DNA from: Ophiostoma sp. CBS 140.51
Lineage: Eukaryota > Ascomycota > Sordariomycetes > Ophiostomatales > Ophiostomataceae
Direction: 5' to 3'
DNA length: 64,000 nt
NCBI GenBank assembly: GCA_029298735.1
Contig: JANSLP010000132.1
Coordinates: 1-64,000 of the forward strand
Shown: one piece after another, positions 32,977-44,900 of the stretch
Numbering within the stretch: position 1 is the first letter of the stretch
Layout of the letters: each line of letters begins with the position of its first letter
Program-made: the position numbers and the translations under genes
The notes under the pieces: generated by a model
What the model was told of the DNA's origin: nothing
Databases searched by the model: none
The model's input: only the letters and a program-made list of their open reading frames with translations

Positions 32977-35929
32977 GCTTGCGTTCGTACAGTGGAGAAA
33001 GCTGGGTGCTACTGAAGCGTCGGTTAGCGGTCGGAAGTACTGGGCCTGCGATCTACTATCGAGACGCAATTTTTCGACAAGGCTTCTGCTGAATGAAACA
33101 AGTGAGGGTGTTTGTATTCGATGTGATGTTGTCAAGGCAATAAAGACGAAAGCTTTTGTCCGTTGTGGAAGTCCAACTTAATGGGAGTGAAGTTGAGTGG
33201 CGAGGATGAGGCGTCGTCGAGAGTGTTGGGAGAGGCTCCAGGCTCGTTGATATTTTCATGCGGGGAGGACAAGTGTATCGACAGACCAGGGGGCGAGGGC
33301 AGGGGAGGAAGGATAACGAGAAACGGTGCAAGTACCTTTTTCTGTTTTGACTTCTTTTGCTGGGGATCCTAGACGGCGGACCAAGGGCTGACGTTGCTTT
33401 GACGGTGGACGCCTGCTTAGCCGACGGAATGCGGGACGTTTGTTTCTAGAAGAAACAGAATTGAAAGAAAAATGTGAGTCGTGGCCTCGTTGTTTTCTCC
33501 TCTGGGATATTTCAGCCGGCTGTCGAATAGAGCAGATGGAGATGAGCGGAGAAGACAGAAGGCTTGAACGCGCTATTGGGGTAGTATAAGATGAGAAAAG
33601 GGGGGAGAAAGAACAAGTGTGGCGGTAGGTGTATCCTGTGTGCGACTGATGGCGAAATGTTTTTGCAAATCAAAAGGGGAAAGATGAACGATCAAATGGG
33701 TGATGTGATCGAGAGTAGGAAAATCAGAAAAGGACGAGTGAGAGAGCATCGGCGGGGTGAAGAAGTGGTCGTGAGCGACGTTATGTACTCCGTACAGGAT
33801 CACTCCTGGTGTGGAGGACTGGCGTCCAAGGGCAGGGAAGGGGGTGGAGGGGTTGGCATGGCACGACTAGTTCACAGAGGTCGGTGATTGCTTCGTGTGT
33901 TTCCCTGCCTCGGGCGTGGATTTTACGCGAAGGCAAGGAAGGAGAGAGGCCACAAGCCTGACTGAACTAATGGCTTTGATGCCATTCGTGTTGGAAAGGC
34001 CCGTAGACGCGGGTTGATCCCGATAACGGGAGGGGAGGGCCAGAGAAGATCGTTTCTTGTGTCTTTGACTTTCTCGTCTCTTCGTGCGTCCCTCTTGTCG
34101 TCTTCTCTTTACCCATTCGCCGCCGTCTAGGCCCCTTGCGATGATACGTTGTGGCAGACCAGAAAAACCCACGCTCAGGTCAAGTCAGGCAGCTTTGATG
34201 GATGTTTCGACCAGCATGATTGCGGCAGCAAGGCCCACAACCCCTTCTCCCTCCTCCCTCCACCCTTCTTTATTTTGCCCCAAAACAAGCATCAAACTCC
34301 GTTGAGGGTTCGAGGAGGAAACGGCAGGCAGGATGGCACCCCGGTCTAGCCCACCGATTGCGTTGTTGGATTTGTTCCTCGAGCTTTTTTGTACCAGCAC
34401 GACGTAAGCTGAAATACTTGCAGACCCTTGTCAAATCTGGACTGCCATGCAGGCCAGACGAGACCAGGCCCGGAGCAAGACCGTTGTGCAGTGCTCACTC
34501 TGCGCGTGTGAGTTGACTTAGGCCCAGGCCAAGCCAGTCCTGACAGCTTTCTGTTACTTCGCATGGTAGGTCTCTTCCACCTTAGCGTTGACGTTTTGTG
34601 TCTTCTCTGCTGTGTTCTGGCCGGTTGGGATAATGAACAACCTGTCGCCCTGGACGAGGCGGCGAACAGGGGTCCGCCGCGTCTTGTGATGATGACGATG
34701 CGGGGTCCCTCGCCAGCCTCCTTCTCTATTTAAGGGGTAGGGCCGGGATATACAGCGTGTGGGTGTGGAGTATGTTCTTGTATGTATTAGGAACATTGCC
34801 GGTCGAGATTTCGTTCTAGGCACAGCCCCGTCGCTCTAATAACAACGGCGTTGGGGTTTTGATTTCCGGCTTCCTTTTTGTTAAGTTAGGCCCCATCGGC
34901 GCCGCCATAGCTGTGGCTTCAAGCCGCCGAAACAAAGAAGCCTCTCATCGACCCGGGTTTTGTTGATAGCTGTTTCTTGCTTGCCGTTCCTCTTGTCTAC
35001 CTTGGAAAGGACATCGAGGGCGCGAAGGCATAGAGCAAACACTTTTACCGGCATTGGCAAATATGTGTGTCTGTTATGCATCGGCTGGTGCCCTATTTCG
35101 TATGTGCTAGCCAGGGGACTTGGAGTGGAGAGGAGAGGCTCTGCCCCTAGCCCCAATCGACGTCTCGCGCCGTCATGCCCGCACTGAGGTCCACTTCGGT
35201 CGTTCAACGACGTAGTAAGACACTATGTCGTACACAGCAAGTTAAACAAACTGTCAGGGACGGGGCGCAGGAGAGTCGGCCAGGGTGACTTGACTACCGA
35301 CCCTGCGGCCTTGGTCCGTTTATCGTTCTGGTCGAAACGTGAGGGAGGTGCAGGTATCGATAAAACAGCGTTGCTGCGTCGCCTCTCGACCCCCGCGCTG
35401 ATCCTGGGCCAGACATTGTCTGTGCAAAAGAGGCATTTGCGGTAAAATATTTTGCAACATATAAACTGGAACCAAGAATCATATCCACTCCATAATGAAC
35501 TTCTTGCTTGCACCCTTGCTAGGTTGGCGGGCGACCTGCCTTTGTAGCGGAGGCGGGCACACAGACGCGCGGAACGCCAACCAGCACACGGACGCTTTGA
35601 TGGATTGCCCGTATTTGCAACTGTCGCAAGTGAAACAGATCTGGCCCTGATTTCTGCTTGTGGCGATCGATTTGCTGGCGAGAAACCTCAGTAAAGTTTG
35701 ATAGTGGTTTTGCGAAGGCACTGTGGGAGGCCGTGTAAGACGCAAGTGTCAATGGAAGTGAACAAAAACGATGCAAACCCACGTCCCCGTCTTGTACACA
35801 ACATGAAAAGTCGCAGCTACTCAGCAAAAGGGTAGGAAAAAAGATAACAGCAAACCTGTTTTGGAGTAGTAGTAGCAAACAACAGCCACGTTAAAAATAA
35901 CCCACCCCGTAGAAAACTGTAACCCAAGC

Positions 35930-36450
35930 TCAACATGCAAGCCCTTGACATGCTTGACATGCTTGGTCAAAAGATAGTTGCACATCTTTTGTTGTTGCGG
36001 TTGGCAGCGTCGGCAAAACAGCCTCTTTTTGGCGATCATAGTAGGATGCGAAACTGACGGGGTGCATACAATGACTGCAGTGATCTGGACAAAATGTGAA
36101 ACTGCCACTTGTAAAGCTCGCTGCCCTTGTCCCCCGTATCGGACAATTCATGGCGCCTGGACGTGCTTGATGTTTCTGTGGTGGGACTGCAACACACCAC
36201 AAATTGCAACACTGAAAGGGGAGGTAAGATACCCACCGTCCACTTGTTTGGGACTGAGTTCTGATGTGCTGACGATAGTGGGCAAACAAGGGTGCCGGCA
36301 CAAATAAGCGTGCAATAGTTTTTTTGTTGTTCATTTTTATTTTTCTTTATTTTTCTTCCTTTGAGGTTAGCATGGGTGTTTTCTTTCTATCAACTTCATT
36401 GTTGTTTGTTTGGTGTGCATAAGTGTGGATTTGTCGAACTTTGAACTTAC
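35930..36450 (-). CDS. Candidate Cys-rich 134-residue protein with 5' UTR intron (weak)
   Basis: An open frame at 36,334-35,930 starts MNNKKTIARLF. Fifteen bases or so upstream ends an intron-like element at 36,450-36,359, with GTAAGT donor, CTAAC branch and AAG acceptor (92 nt), which would lie in the 5' UTR. The product has about ten Cys, including clusters QCCNLWC, FCPDHCSHC and a terminal ACQACQGLAC. There is no signal peptide and I recognise no family. The ATG context (AAAAATGAAC) is good. Codon use is not strongly biased, so the frame may be chance and the intron may belong to a non-coding RNA. Confidence 0.25.
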
Positions 36451-37790
36451 CATAAAACATGTCAATCCACTTTGCTCATCCTTTGGATGCAAACATCAAT
36501 AGCAATATGCACCCGCTCAAGTCGACACATATGGTTCTGGTCCATAGCGAGAGGCAAGTCTTGTTCTAGGCTGTCACTTGAGCTTGAGGCTCTAGCCGCT
36601 TTCAATTGCCGACATGCTCGTCCACAGTCGACGCACGCGAGATCGAAGCGTGGCGTTTCCCCCCAGGCGCAACCTGCCAGCGCGGACGTTACACTCCTTT
36701 GGGGTAGCTGCACGTGGGACGGAGACACTGCCTAGCCTGGATCGACCAAAATGCAGAGGCTACTTTTCTATTTTGAGGGTCGAAATGAAACGAGGAGAAA
36801 AGGCTGTGTAAAATCAAAGTGAAATATATCACGCAGAAGCGATCGAGGACTGTTCAGGCCACAAAACAGGTAATGGGCGGTGAGGTTTCGGGGGCGCCCG
36901 CACGGAGTTCCTGGGCAGGCGTTGGGGGGGCTTTGAGGTCGAGGCACAAGACGCTCCGTATCGAGAGTCGACAAGGTGTGATTGGCGAGTGCTTAAATTC
37001 TTCGACACAAGGTTCTGCTACGTCGGGTCAAGCCTCCAACATATTGACGGGGGTAGGCATATGTGCAACTCGCAAGCGCATGGTGCGACTGTATCCCTGA
37101 TGGAACCCTCTCTTTAGGATCCTTGCAGTCGATCACCAAATTAACCGCATTGCGAGTCGAGTGTCGATAAAATCGTTTTGCAAGAGAACAGTGATTGTCG
37201 TGACCCGACTAGCTCCTTGTTTATCTGATGGGGCTCTCTGTGCCATGTATATGGATGTGAATAAGAGGAACTCAAAGAGCCTAGACCAGGAAAATCTAGG
37301 GTGTCTGGATTGCGAAACAGGATCGCTAAGTAGCATGTCGACACTGGCATGGCAGGGCGGAGTCCTTGGCCATCAAGCCTGGCGGCCCATCGGGTCGCAA
37401 AGACAATGGCAGGGCAAACTTGGTTGAAACTTGACAAATGCTGTCATAAAACCCTCGGAAGTGGTCCGCGGGGGTAGGGTGGTGGTGGATGAGAGGGATT
37501 ATCAAAATTGAGGTTGGCCACCGAAGTTGAACGCTTCAATGCTCGCCTCGACCGGGGAATGCAGGGCGACCTATTCTCGTCACTTTCGCTTCTGTCGTGT
37601 CTGTTTTCGATCTTGTTCTCTTTGTGTGTCAAAATAGACGTCTGATATCCATTGCATTTTCGTCGTCTTGTTCAGCAAGAGTCTTGACAGACACATCGCT
37701 TGCCAAGAGGTATCCTTCGTCGTTCATGTGTCCGTGTCTCCCGCGCCATTGTTTGGTAGGGGTATTTATGCAGGGCTACCACGTTTCGTT

Positions 37791-38333
37791 CTAGCCGTCG
37801 CTTCGAGGAACGCCAGGATGGCACTGTTTAGTCGGTAACTGTCCTTGATGTCTAAGTATGTCGTAATATTCATCAACAGGTCTTGCCGCGTCAAGCTCCA
37901 AATCCAGTGCCCTTTCGAGCAGAAGACACAAGAAGCCACAGGGATAGACGGCTAAACTTTCCGAAAAACAACTCACCACGAAGAGCTTATTGTCGTATCT
38001 TGTTTCGACTGAAATAGGTCCGTGGCACTTTTCACTCTTGTTTTCCTATGTTGTGTCAGAGGAGAGAGACGAGGGTAAAAGGAGGGGCAGTAGGATCGCC
38101 ATCACCACTTACAGCATACAGAGTACTTCTGAGAAAGCACCCATGATATAAAGGGCCGCGTAAGTCTGACAAAGGTGAGAAACGTCGGTGCGGAGGCAGA
38201 AAAAGACAGAAATGCCCTTGGCCCTAGCCGCACATCGGGCCTTTGAAGTTTGATATTGCACGGTGAGATAAATGTTGGTAAAAAGAGGCGGCTCGTCTGC
38301 CATGTGGAGGGCGGCAGAACAAAGCGAAAGCAT
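37791..38333 (-). CDS. Candidate three-exon small protein (weak)
   Basis: Minus-strand model with exons 38,333-38,113 (or from the ATG at 38,303), 38,045-37,977 and 37,911-37,791, encoding 136 or 126 residues. Intron 1 (67 nt) has GTAAGT, CTGAC and TAG. Intron 2 (65 nt) has GTGAGT and AAG but no clear branch site. All phases agree, and the unspliced frame meets TAA at once at the first donor. The predicted protein has a hydrophobic stretch (YAALYIMGAFSEVLCML) and ends in a polar tail with PVDEYYDILRHQGQ. I recognise no family. The support is splice geometry only. Confidence 0.28.
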
Positions 38334-39330
38334 GGCATGGCGAATGCGGAGGCGGGGGGAGGAAAAGAAGGGTGCTTTGTCGTGAAACAAAAAACCAAGG
38401 ACGGGTATGTGCTCTTGGGGTGTCTTGTCCAGAATCCTGCCCAATGCCGGGAAGCGGCAGCGGGAAAGCCCTGGCTTGCGTCAGAGTGACAGGATCCACA
38501 GATTGGCAAAGTGTGGATGGCATATTGAGAGGGATCAAGAGCGGTACGCATTCGGTTGAGCAAGGTGTGAAGCCGAGCTAGCGGGCATCGTCGAAATGCA
38601 CTATTCGTGCTGATGTTTGGTAGGCAATGGAGCGAAGAAGAAAAGACAATATGCTTGGAAGAAGGGAAGAATCTGTAGAAAATGAAGCAATTGGGACGAA
38701 AAGGGGCGAAAGTCGGGATGGCAAGGGTTAGATGGCAGCGACAAGGACAGGCAAGGAAGGAGCAGAAGAGTTCTGCGAAGAAAATGGACGGTGCGGTCCA
38801 TAGCACGAAAAGGGGGTAAACATGCCAAGTGCACCTGCCGCGATTGATCTCCATGCGCGGCTGCTCTTGCCTCATATAATTGTGTAGACTACATCAGGCG
38901 TCGTCACCCCCTCCTTCGCTCTTTCCTGCATTGGATATATATTCGCGATGGCCATAAATCTACGTTTTGATTGATACTTCCTTCCTTACACACATATTTT
39001 TGTAAAGAAAAATCATCGAGTTATATCACGTGTAAAATATAATTGAATAAAAAACCCATTTTATTTCATATAGTTGATGTTTATTGTTTACTAAGAAAGG
39101 GGTAGATACGACCAGTCAACAATCTAACGCGGTACTGGTGTCTTAGGATCCCGCTTTATTTTTGGCATGCAGAACAAGTTGTCTGCCGAAAGACGGGCTC
39201 ATGAACACCTCCGACCTGCCGCCAGAGGCTATACCATGAGAGTGTCTCAATATTACCACTGAAAAAGGTCAATAATTATTGGCAACGCCCTGACTTGTTT
39301 GCAACCTGATCTCCCATCAGCGCAGACCCC

Positions 39331-39350
39331 ATGTGCACATGTGCACATGT
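39331..39350. repeat. Self-complementary GTGCAC repeat
   Basis: ATGTGCACAT is repeated with overlap over 20 bases in non-coding DNA, 220 bp beyond the TLS1 stop codon. It could fold as a short hairpin. No function is assigned. Confidence 0.6.
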
Positions 39351-39572
39351 TGCATCTGTCTTTTCTATAGCACCTTCTGCAAAGTTTCATAAATGGGAAA
39401 CGGTCTTGATCCGATTGCATATTGCCGGTGGAGATGGGGAATAGTGGTGTGCAGGTGAAAGACCTAAGCCGCGTCTTTGGCGTTTGAAATTTGTTTCTAG
39501 CAAACCACAACGACAGAGTCGACATGAAGAACAGCCGCAGTATGCCCGAGGCAATCTAAGATATCTTCCAAA

Positions 39573-40940
39573 TCATCGCCTTCGATTCATCCGCCGCTTT
39601 TGCTCTTGCAGCTGTTGTTCGTACTTGGGCATGTTGTGGCGCTCTTCCTCCTGCTTCTGCAGCAGCTTGTCACGCATGACAGACCGCACATTGCGGCTAC
39701 CACCCAGTTTGGGTCCGCGCAAAACTTCTTCGTCGTTGCGGGCCGTCTTGGGTTTGGCCGGTGGACCCAGTGGTTTCCGTTTGCGGCGCATGCGTTGAGC
39801 GACGGCCTCCATGAACTCGCGGCGGAACTGTTCGGCAATGCGGTCGTCGGTGGGCCGGCCTTCGGCTGTTGCTGATGACGCGGCGGCCGCCTCACGGGAG
39901 GCGTCATAAACATCAACGTCCACTAGGTTGGTTAGCTGGCTATTTTAACATGAGCTTTTTGGGGGCTAGGTACGTACTTCTGTTCTCATGCAGGAATTGC
40001 TCGACCATTTGGTCTCGCTTGATGTCATCACTGCCGCGACGCCGCTTGCCGTTGCGTCCGGATGGTGCCCCCGCAGATGGGCCTCCAGCGTCGTCAGCGC
40101 CGAGCAGCCGTTGTGTGGCCCGCTCGGTCATGGCAACGTTCTTTGCGCGGGCTTCGGCGCCCAGGTCGATTTCGTGCAGCTTGCCCTTCATGGCGAGCTG
40201 CTGTCGTGATTCGACACTCTGACTTGTACCTGATGCGCTAGAACCAGGGCCTGGGCCCGAGCCCGGTCCAGATGGCCCGCCAGCCTGCAGATTTGCTTGT
40301 TCTGCTTCTGCTCGGTGTCGTTTAGCCAACTGGGCATCTACATATTCCTCCCTGAAGGATTAGTATCTGTATCAAAAATGAAAGTGCAACGGGGAAAAAG
40401 GAGTGGGAAGCCGTACATGTGTTTGTTGACCAGCTCGCCAATCATGCCTGTTTGTGGCACGAACTGCACGCCCATGGCCATCGGGTCCGACGCAAAATCA
40501 AGGTCCATGTCGTCGACGGCCATGTCGGCGTACCGTGACAGCGCAGTGGATGACGACGGTTCCGTATCTTCGTCCCGGAAACCCACACCGCCAATCTTGG
40601 GCTTGCGCGTCTTTCGTCGCCGGATCAGCTCTGCGACAGAAATGCCTGCCGCGTCGTCTTCGTCCTCGGCGGCGCTGTCGTCGCTCTGACCATCCCTGGT
40701 CTCGCCGTCCTTTTCTGGTATCGTCTTCTCATCATCGTCGGTTGATTGTGGCCTTGATTCTGTTGGTGTCGCTGTTTCTTGAGCTGTGTCGGTCTTCTCG
40801 GGGCTCTGTGCTGTCGCGATCGTCTCGTTGGTCGTTGCGGAGTCGGCGCCTCTCTGGCGGTAGGCCTTGCGCTTCTTGCTGGACCGGCCGAAGACGACGG
40901 TCGGCAGAGCTTCTGGCTCTTCTGAATTTGACGGATCCAT
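39573..40940 (-). CDS. TLS1: Tls1 / C9orf78 (HCA59) family splicing factor
   Basis: Three minus-strand exons, 40,940-40,417, 40,351-39,978 and 39,922-39,573, give 415 residues. Introns of 65 nt (GTACGG...CAG) and 55 nt (GTACGT, CTAAC, TAG) restore KHMEEYVDAQ and HENRMDVDVYDASRE. Family landmarks are VVFGRSSKKRKAYRQR near the N-terminus, SVAELIRRRKTRK, FVPQTGMIGELVNKHMEEYV in the centre, and a basic C-terminal helix ending MPKYEQQLQEQKRRMNRRR. In fission yeast Tls1 binds the Brr2 helicase and supports splicing of telomere-protein transcripts; human C9orf78 also joins late spliceosomes. It is longer than the human protein because of Ser/Asp/Glu-rich and Gly/Pro linkers. It is divergent from the acylphosphatase, with 347 bp between starts. 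Confidence 0.92.
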
Positions 40941-41287
40941 GCTGGTGGGCCGTGTCGGACGCTCGAGGCTGCAATCAAAGCGATAGGCGCAAAAAGGACT
41001 TGTGTTTGGCTGTTGAGAAGTGAGGTTGCGTTGATCGCAAATAGGTTGCCACAGGGAGAGACGCGCTACAAATTTAGCGTATGCCTGTTGACATCATTTG
41101 GATTGGAGATAGAAGCACATGACTAGTCACGTGCATTAGGTACGACATCATCAATTGACCAAGGGCATTCATCCGCCAAAGGCGTTCTCATCAACAACTT
41201 GCTTCATCCACCTCTCACCCTCGGTGACAAATAAGTCTTTCCAAATTTCCCATTCCATAAATATCGATTTCTATATTTCATCTCATT
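40941..41287. promoter_or_regulatory. Shared promoter TLS1 / acylphosphatase with CACGTG box
   Basis: 347 bp between divergent starts. A TCACGTG E-box-like site lies at 41,127-41,133, about 155 bp before the acylphosphatase ATG and 188 bp from the TLS1 ATG. It could bind bHLH proteins of the Cbf1 type (inference from the motif). Confidence 0.45.
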
Positions 41288-41841
41288 ATGGCTGTAAAAC
41301 GGGTATATATACAAATTCCAATATCTGAGCACCAGTCTATCTGTCGCCAACATATATTTGGCTCGCTTTGACACCAACTAACTGACCACCCTAGGTATAC
41401 TTTCTCGCCCACGGCGGTGAAGTTCAAGGTGTGTTGGTTCCCGTTTTATGATCGGTTTGAGGAACACAAGGACTAATCAATTGTAAATTTCAGGCGTCGG
41501 CTACCGGTAAGCAAGCATAGCTATCAAGCCCAGGAAATGGTGGACTCAAACTGACGATTGTTCAGTTACTTCACACGGAAGCAAGCCAACCAGCTCGAAC
41601 TGACTGGCTGGGTGCGGAACCTGCCGAACAACAAGGTATGCCGCGCGAAGGCTGGTAACTTTGTAGATTCTCCACTAACGATGTGATGAAGGTCGAAGGC
41701 GAAGTGCAGGGCGACGAGACGGCGATTGCGACAATGATGCAGAAGCTGGACCGCGGGCCGTCAATGGCCAAGGTGGTGCGACTAGATAAGGAGGACCGGG
41801 AGGTCGTGGAGGGCGATGCCTCGTTTGATATTCGGCATTGA
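41288..41841 (+). CDS. Acylphosphatase
   Basis: Five short exons, 41,288-41,302 (15 nt), 41,395-41,428, 41,494-41,506 (13 nt), 41,566-41,635 and 41,692-41,841, give 93 residues, typical for the family. Introns are 92, 65, 59 and 56 nt with donors GTATAT, GTGTGT, GTAAGC and GTATGC. The spliced product contains VYFLAHGGEVQGVGYRYFTRKQA and GWVRNLPNNKVEGEVQG, split here across introns. The catalytic pair of the family is present as Arg21 and Asn39. The enzyme hydrolyses acyl phosphates such as 1,3-bisphosphoglycerate in the cytosol. The active-site loop EVQGVGYR is assembled from three exons, one of 13 nt. Its end lies 63 bp from the convergent PRP16 stop, so the 3' UTRs probably overlap. Confidence 0.95.
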
Positions 41842-41904
41842 GTGGACAGGGGTGGTAATGAATATATGCAGATGAGCGCACTCCAATATCATTTTACTCC
41901 CAGC

Positions 41905-44900
41905 TTAAAAACCACGTCCACGCTTCTTGGCGACGGGTTTGCGTACTGCACCGTGCACGACAATCTTTTTGGCTGCACCGGCGGCACTGCCACTCCCAAT
42001 AATGGTGCTACTGCCGGCGTCGCCACCAATCTGGCCCGCCCGCGCTTCCCGTTCCGCCTCGGCACGCCGCTGCTCATCCTGCCGCAGCTTGTCGCGCGCC
42101 ATTTGCGACTCAATCTCCATGCGCCGGTTGAAGTCGGTCTCAATAACACGCTTCTCGCGCGCCGAGTAGCCCTTTTCCTTGACCGAATAAAAAACGCCGC
42201 CCAGCTCGGCCAGCCAGCGCGGATCGACGGCAGTGACGGTGGACATGTATTCTTTTGACGTGAGAATGAGTTCGTGGTACACCACATAATCCGGCAAGAA
42301 GCCGAGGCCGTACAGCGCACTGGTGGGGTGCAGCTGCACGGTGACGCTGGTGCGCAGGTTAATGTACTCGCCGATACCGCGGACTTTGGCGGCCTGGTGG
42401 TAGTACCCGGAACAAATGCATTTCCGAATAACGTCCCAGTCGGTGCCGCAACTGACCATGGGCATCTTTTGCATCTTCATAATATCAACGAGCTGTTCGC
42501 GGACCTCCTTGGCGCGGCGCAGCGACTTGGAGTGCAAAAAGTGACGGGTGCACCAGCTGTCGAGGTAGCCGTTGGCCTTCCACTGAGCGTAGACGTGCAG
42601 ATACGTCAGGTGGTCGGACTCGGGCACAAAGAACTTTTCGCGGGCAGCGTCAGACTCCTCCTGGCGCTCTTTGGGGCGGTAAAAGACGTTGGGCACAGAC
42701 AGCATGGACACAATGGTGACCATCTCCTCGCTGCAGCCGTACTCCTCGGACATGATGAGCAGCTTGGCCAGAGGCGGGTCCATGGGAAACGCGTTCATCT
42801 TGCGGCCGAGACTGGTCAGCTCGCCCAGATTGTCCAGCGAGCCGAGTGCCCAGAGGTCGAACAACGATGTCGTAATGGTATCCTGGGGTGGCGGGTCCAT
42901 AAAGTCAAAGTCGAGCAGGTCCTTGACACCCAGCGACTTGATCAACAGGATGGTGTTGCTGAGATTGGTGCGCTGAATTTCGGGGATCGTCTGCAGGTAC
43001 AGCTCGTCCTTGAAGGCCTTTTCTGTGAACAGGCGGAAAGCTTTACCGGGCCCTGTGCGACCGGCACGGCCCGAACGCTGCGACGAGTTGGCCTGCGAGA
43101 TGGGTGTGATCTGTAGGGTGTCCATACCCATGCGCGGGTTGTACACCTTGAGCTTGGAGTAGCCCGGGTCGACGACGTACATGATACCGTCGACCGTCAG
43201 ACTGGTCTCGGCAATGTTGGTGGCCACGATGCACTTGCGCACACCCGGCGCCGCCTTGTCGAAAATCTTGGCTTGCAGGTCCGCGGGCATCTGACTGTAC
43301 ATGGGCAGGATGCTGAGCTTGGGTGGATCTTTGAGAGCATCGAGGCGCTCGCGCACTAGCTCGCAAGTAACCTCGACATCCTCCTGGCCAGTCATGAACA
43401 CCAAAATGTCACCGGGGCCCATGGACACATGGATGGCAAGGACTTGTTGCACAGACTGGTCGACGTAGTCTTCCACAGGCGTGCGATGGAACATGACGTC
43501 GACGGGGAAAGTGCGGCCGGGGATAGTGAACTCGGGTGCACCGCCAAAGAACTCAGAAAAGCGCTTCGAGTTCATGGTGGCCGAGGTCACAATCAGCTTG
43601 ATGTCGCGCCGCCGCTGCAAAATCTTCTTAAATAGGCCCATGAGCACGTCCGTGTTGAGCGCGCGCTCGTGCGCCTCGTCCATGATAATGCACGAGTAGC
43701 GGTCGAGGTCGGGTTCGTTGAGCGACTCGCGCAGCAGCACACCGTCCGTCATGTACTTGATAACGGTGTCCTTGCTCGTGCAGTCCTCGAAACGGATGGC
43801 GTAGCCGACGGTGCTGCCGAGCTTGCACTCCATCTCTTCGCTAACACGCTTGGCGACACTCATGGCTGCAACACGACGAGGCTGTGTGCAGCCAATCATG
43901 CCGACATTGCCGTAGCCGTCCTCATACAAGAATTGCGTTAACTGAGTCGTCTTGCCAGAGCCCGTCTCGCCGACCACGATAATGACCTGGTTGTCACGGA
44001 TGACACGCATGAGGTCTTCGCGCACGGCAAACGCCGGCAGGTATTCGCGCTGCTCGCGCAAGCTCTTGCTCTGACTGAACGTACTGGCACCCTCGTTCTT
44101 CTTCATGTGCTCGGCGAACTTGTTGCTGCCCTTTTCGCCAGCCGCGTCGGGATTTGACGGCGCATTCGCAGTGGTAGTCTCGCCGCCCTTCTTCTTTGCG
44201 TCCTCTTCACCAGCAATGGGCAGAGCGCTGTCGTCGTCGTTGTCGCCGCGCACGCCCATCAGGTTGCCCAGTGTTGTTCCTGCCGCGTTCGTTGCGTCTT
44301 TTGCTGCCCGTTGCCGCTCGCGCTGCTGTCGCCGCTCGCGCACGACCTTACTTCCTTTCCGGCTGAAGACGGCCATGTCGCTCTGGAAGTCGCGCACAGC
44401 AGGCACAGGCTCAAGCTGTTTGGTGAAGATGGTCTTGCCGTCCAAAAAGGGTGGGCGCAAGTTGTGTACCAACAAGTGCACACGCGTGGCCTCCTCGTCG
44501 TCGGCAAAGTCGGCGCCCATGTCTCGTCGTTGTGCGACACCACTCGTGAGCATGCGGTTTGTCTCCCAGGCGTCGACATCCTTTTGTTTTTGTAGTGTGC
44601 GTGGGTTCACGCGGTCGAAGCGGCCCGTCTTCTTCTCGAGCATCTGCCGCTCCTGGCGCTCCTTGTCTTCCCACGAGGTGTCTTCGTAGGAGCCAAAGGG
44701 GTTGTGGTCCTCGTCGCCAAAGGTATGTCCAAACTCGTCGCCCGTATACCAGTCGCGGTCCAATGCCTGCTCGTCCTCGGCCGAGACGCCTGCCTCGCCT
44801 GTGGCGTCGAATTCTTGCTGAGCCGGTGTCGAGTCGCGTGGGTTACGGTCGCCTCGTGGTGTTGCAGACCGGCTGTTGTAGTCATCTCGTGATGGCCGCC

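Larger units (their letters stand above)
32977..39572. other. 6.6 kb region without a confident gene
   Basis: No recognised family on either strand. It contains a purine-rich tract (33,570-33,870), a GTACTCCGTAC motif (33,785-33,795), two spliced candidate genes on the minus strand (36.45-35.93 and 38.33-37.79 kb, listed separately), an AT-rich patch (38,930-39,090) and a GTGCAC repeat (39,331-39,350). Confidence 0.5.

Noticed and set aside
43043..43366. ORFs overlapping PRP16 and PWP1 on other frames
   Set aside because: Shadows of GC-rich coding sequence; the helicase and WD40 frames are unambiguous.
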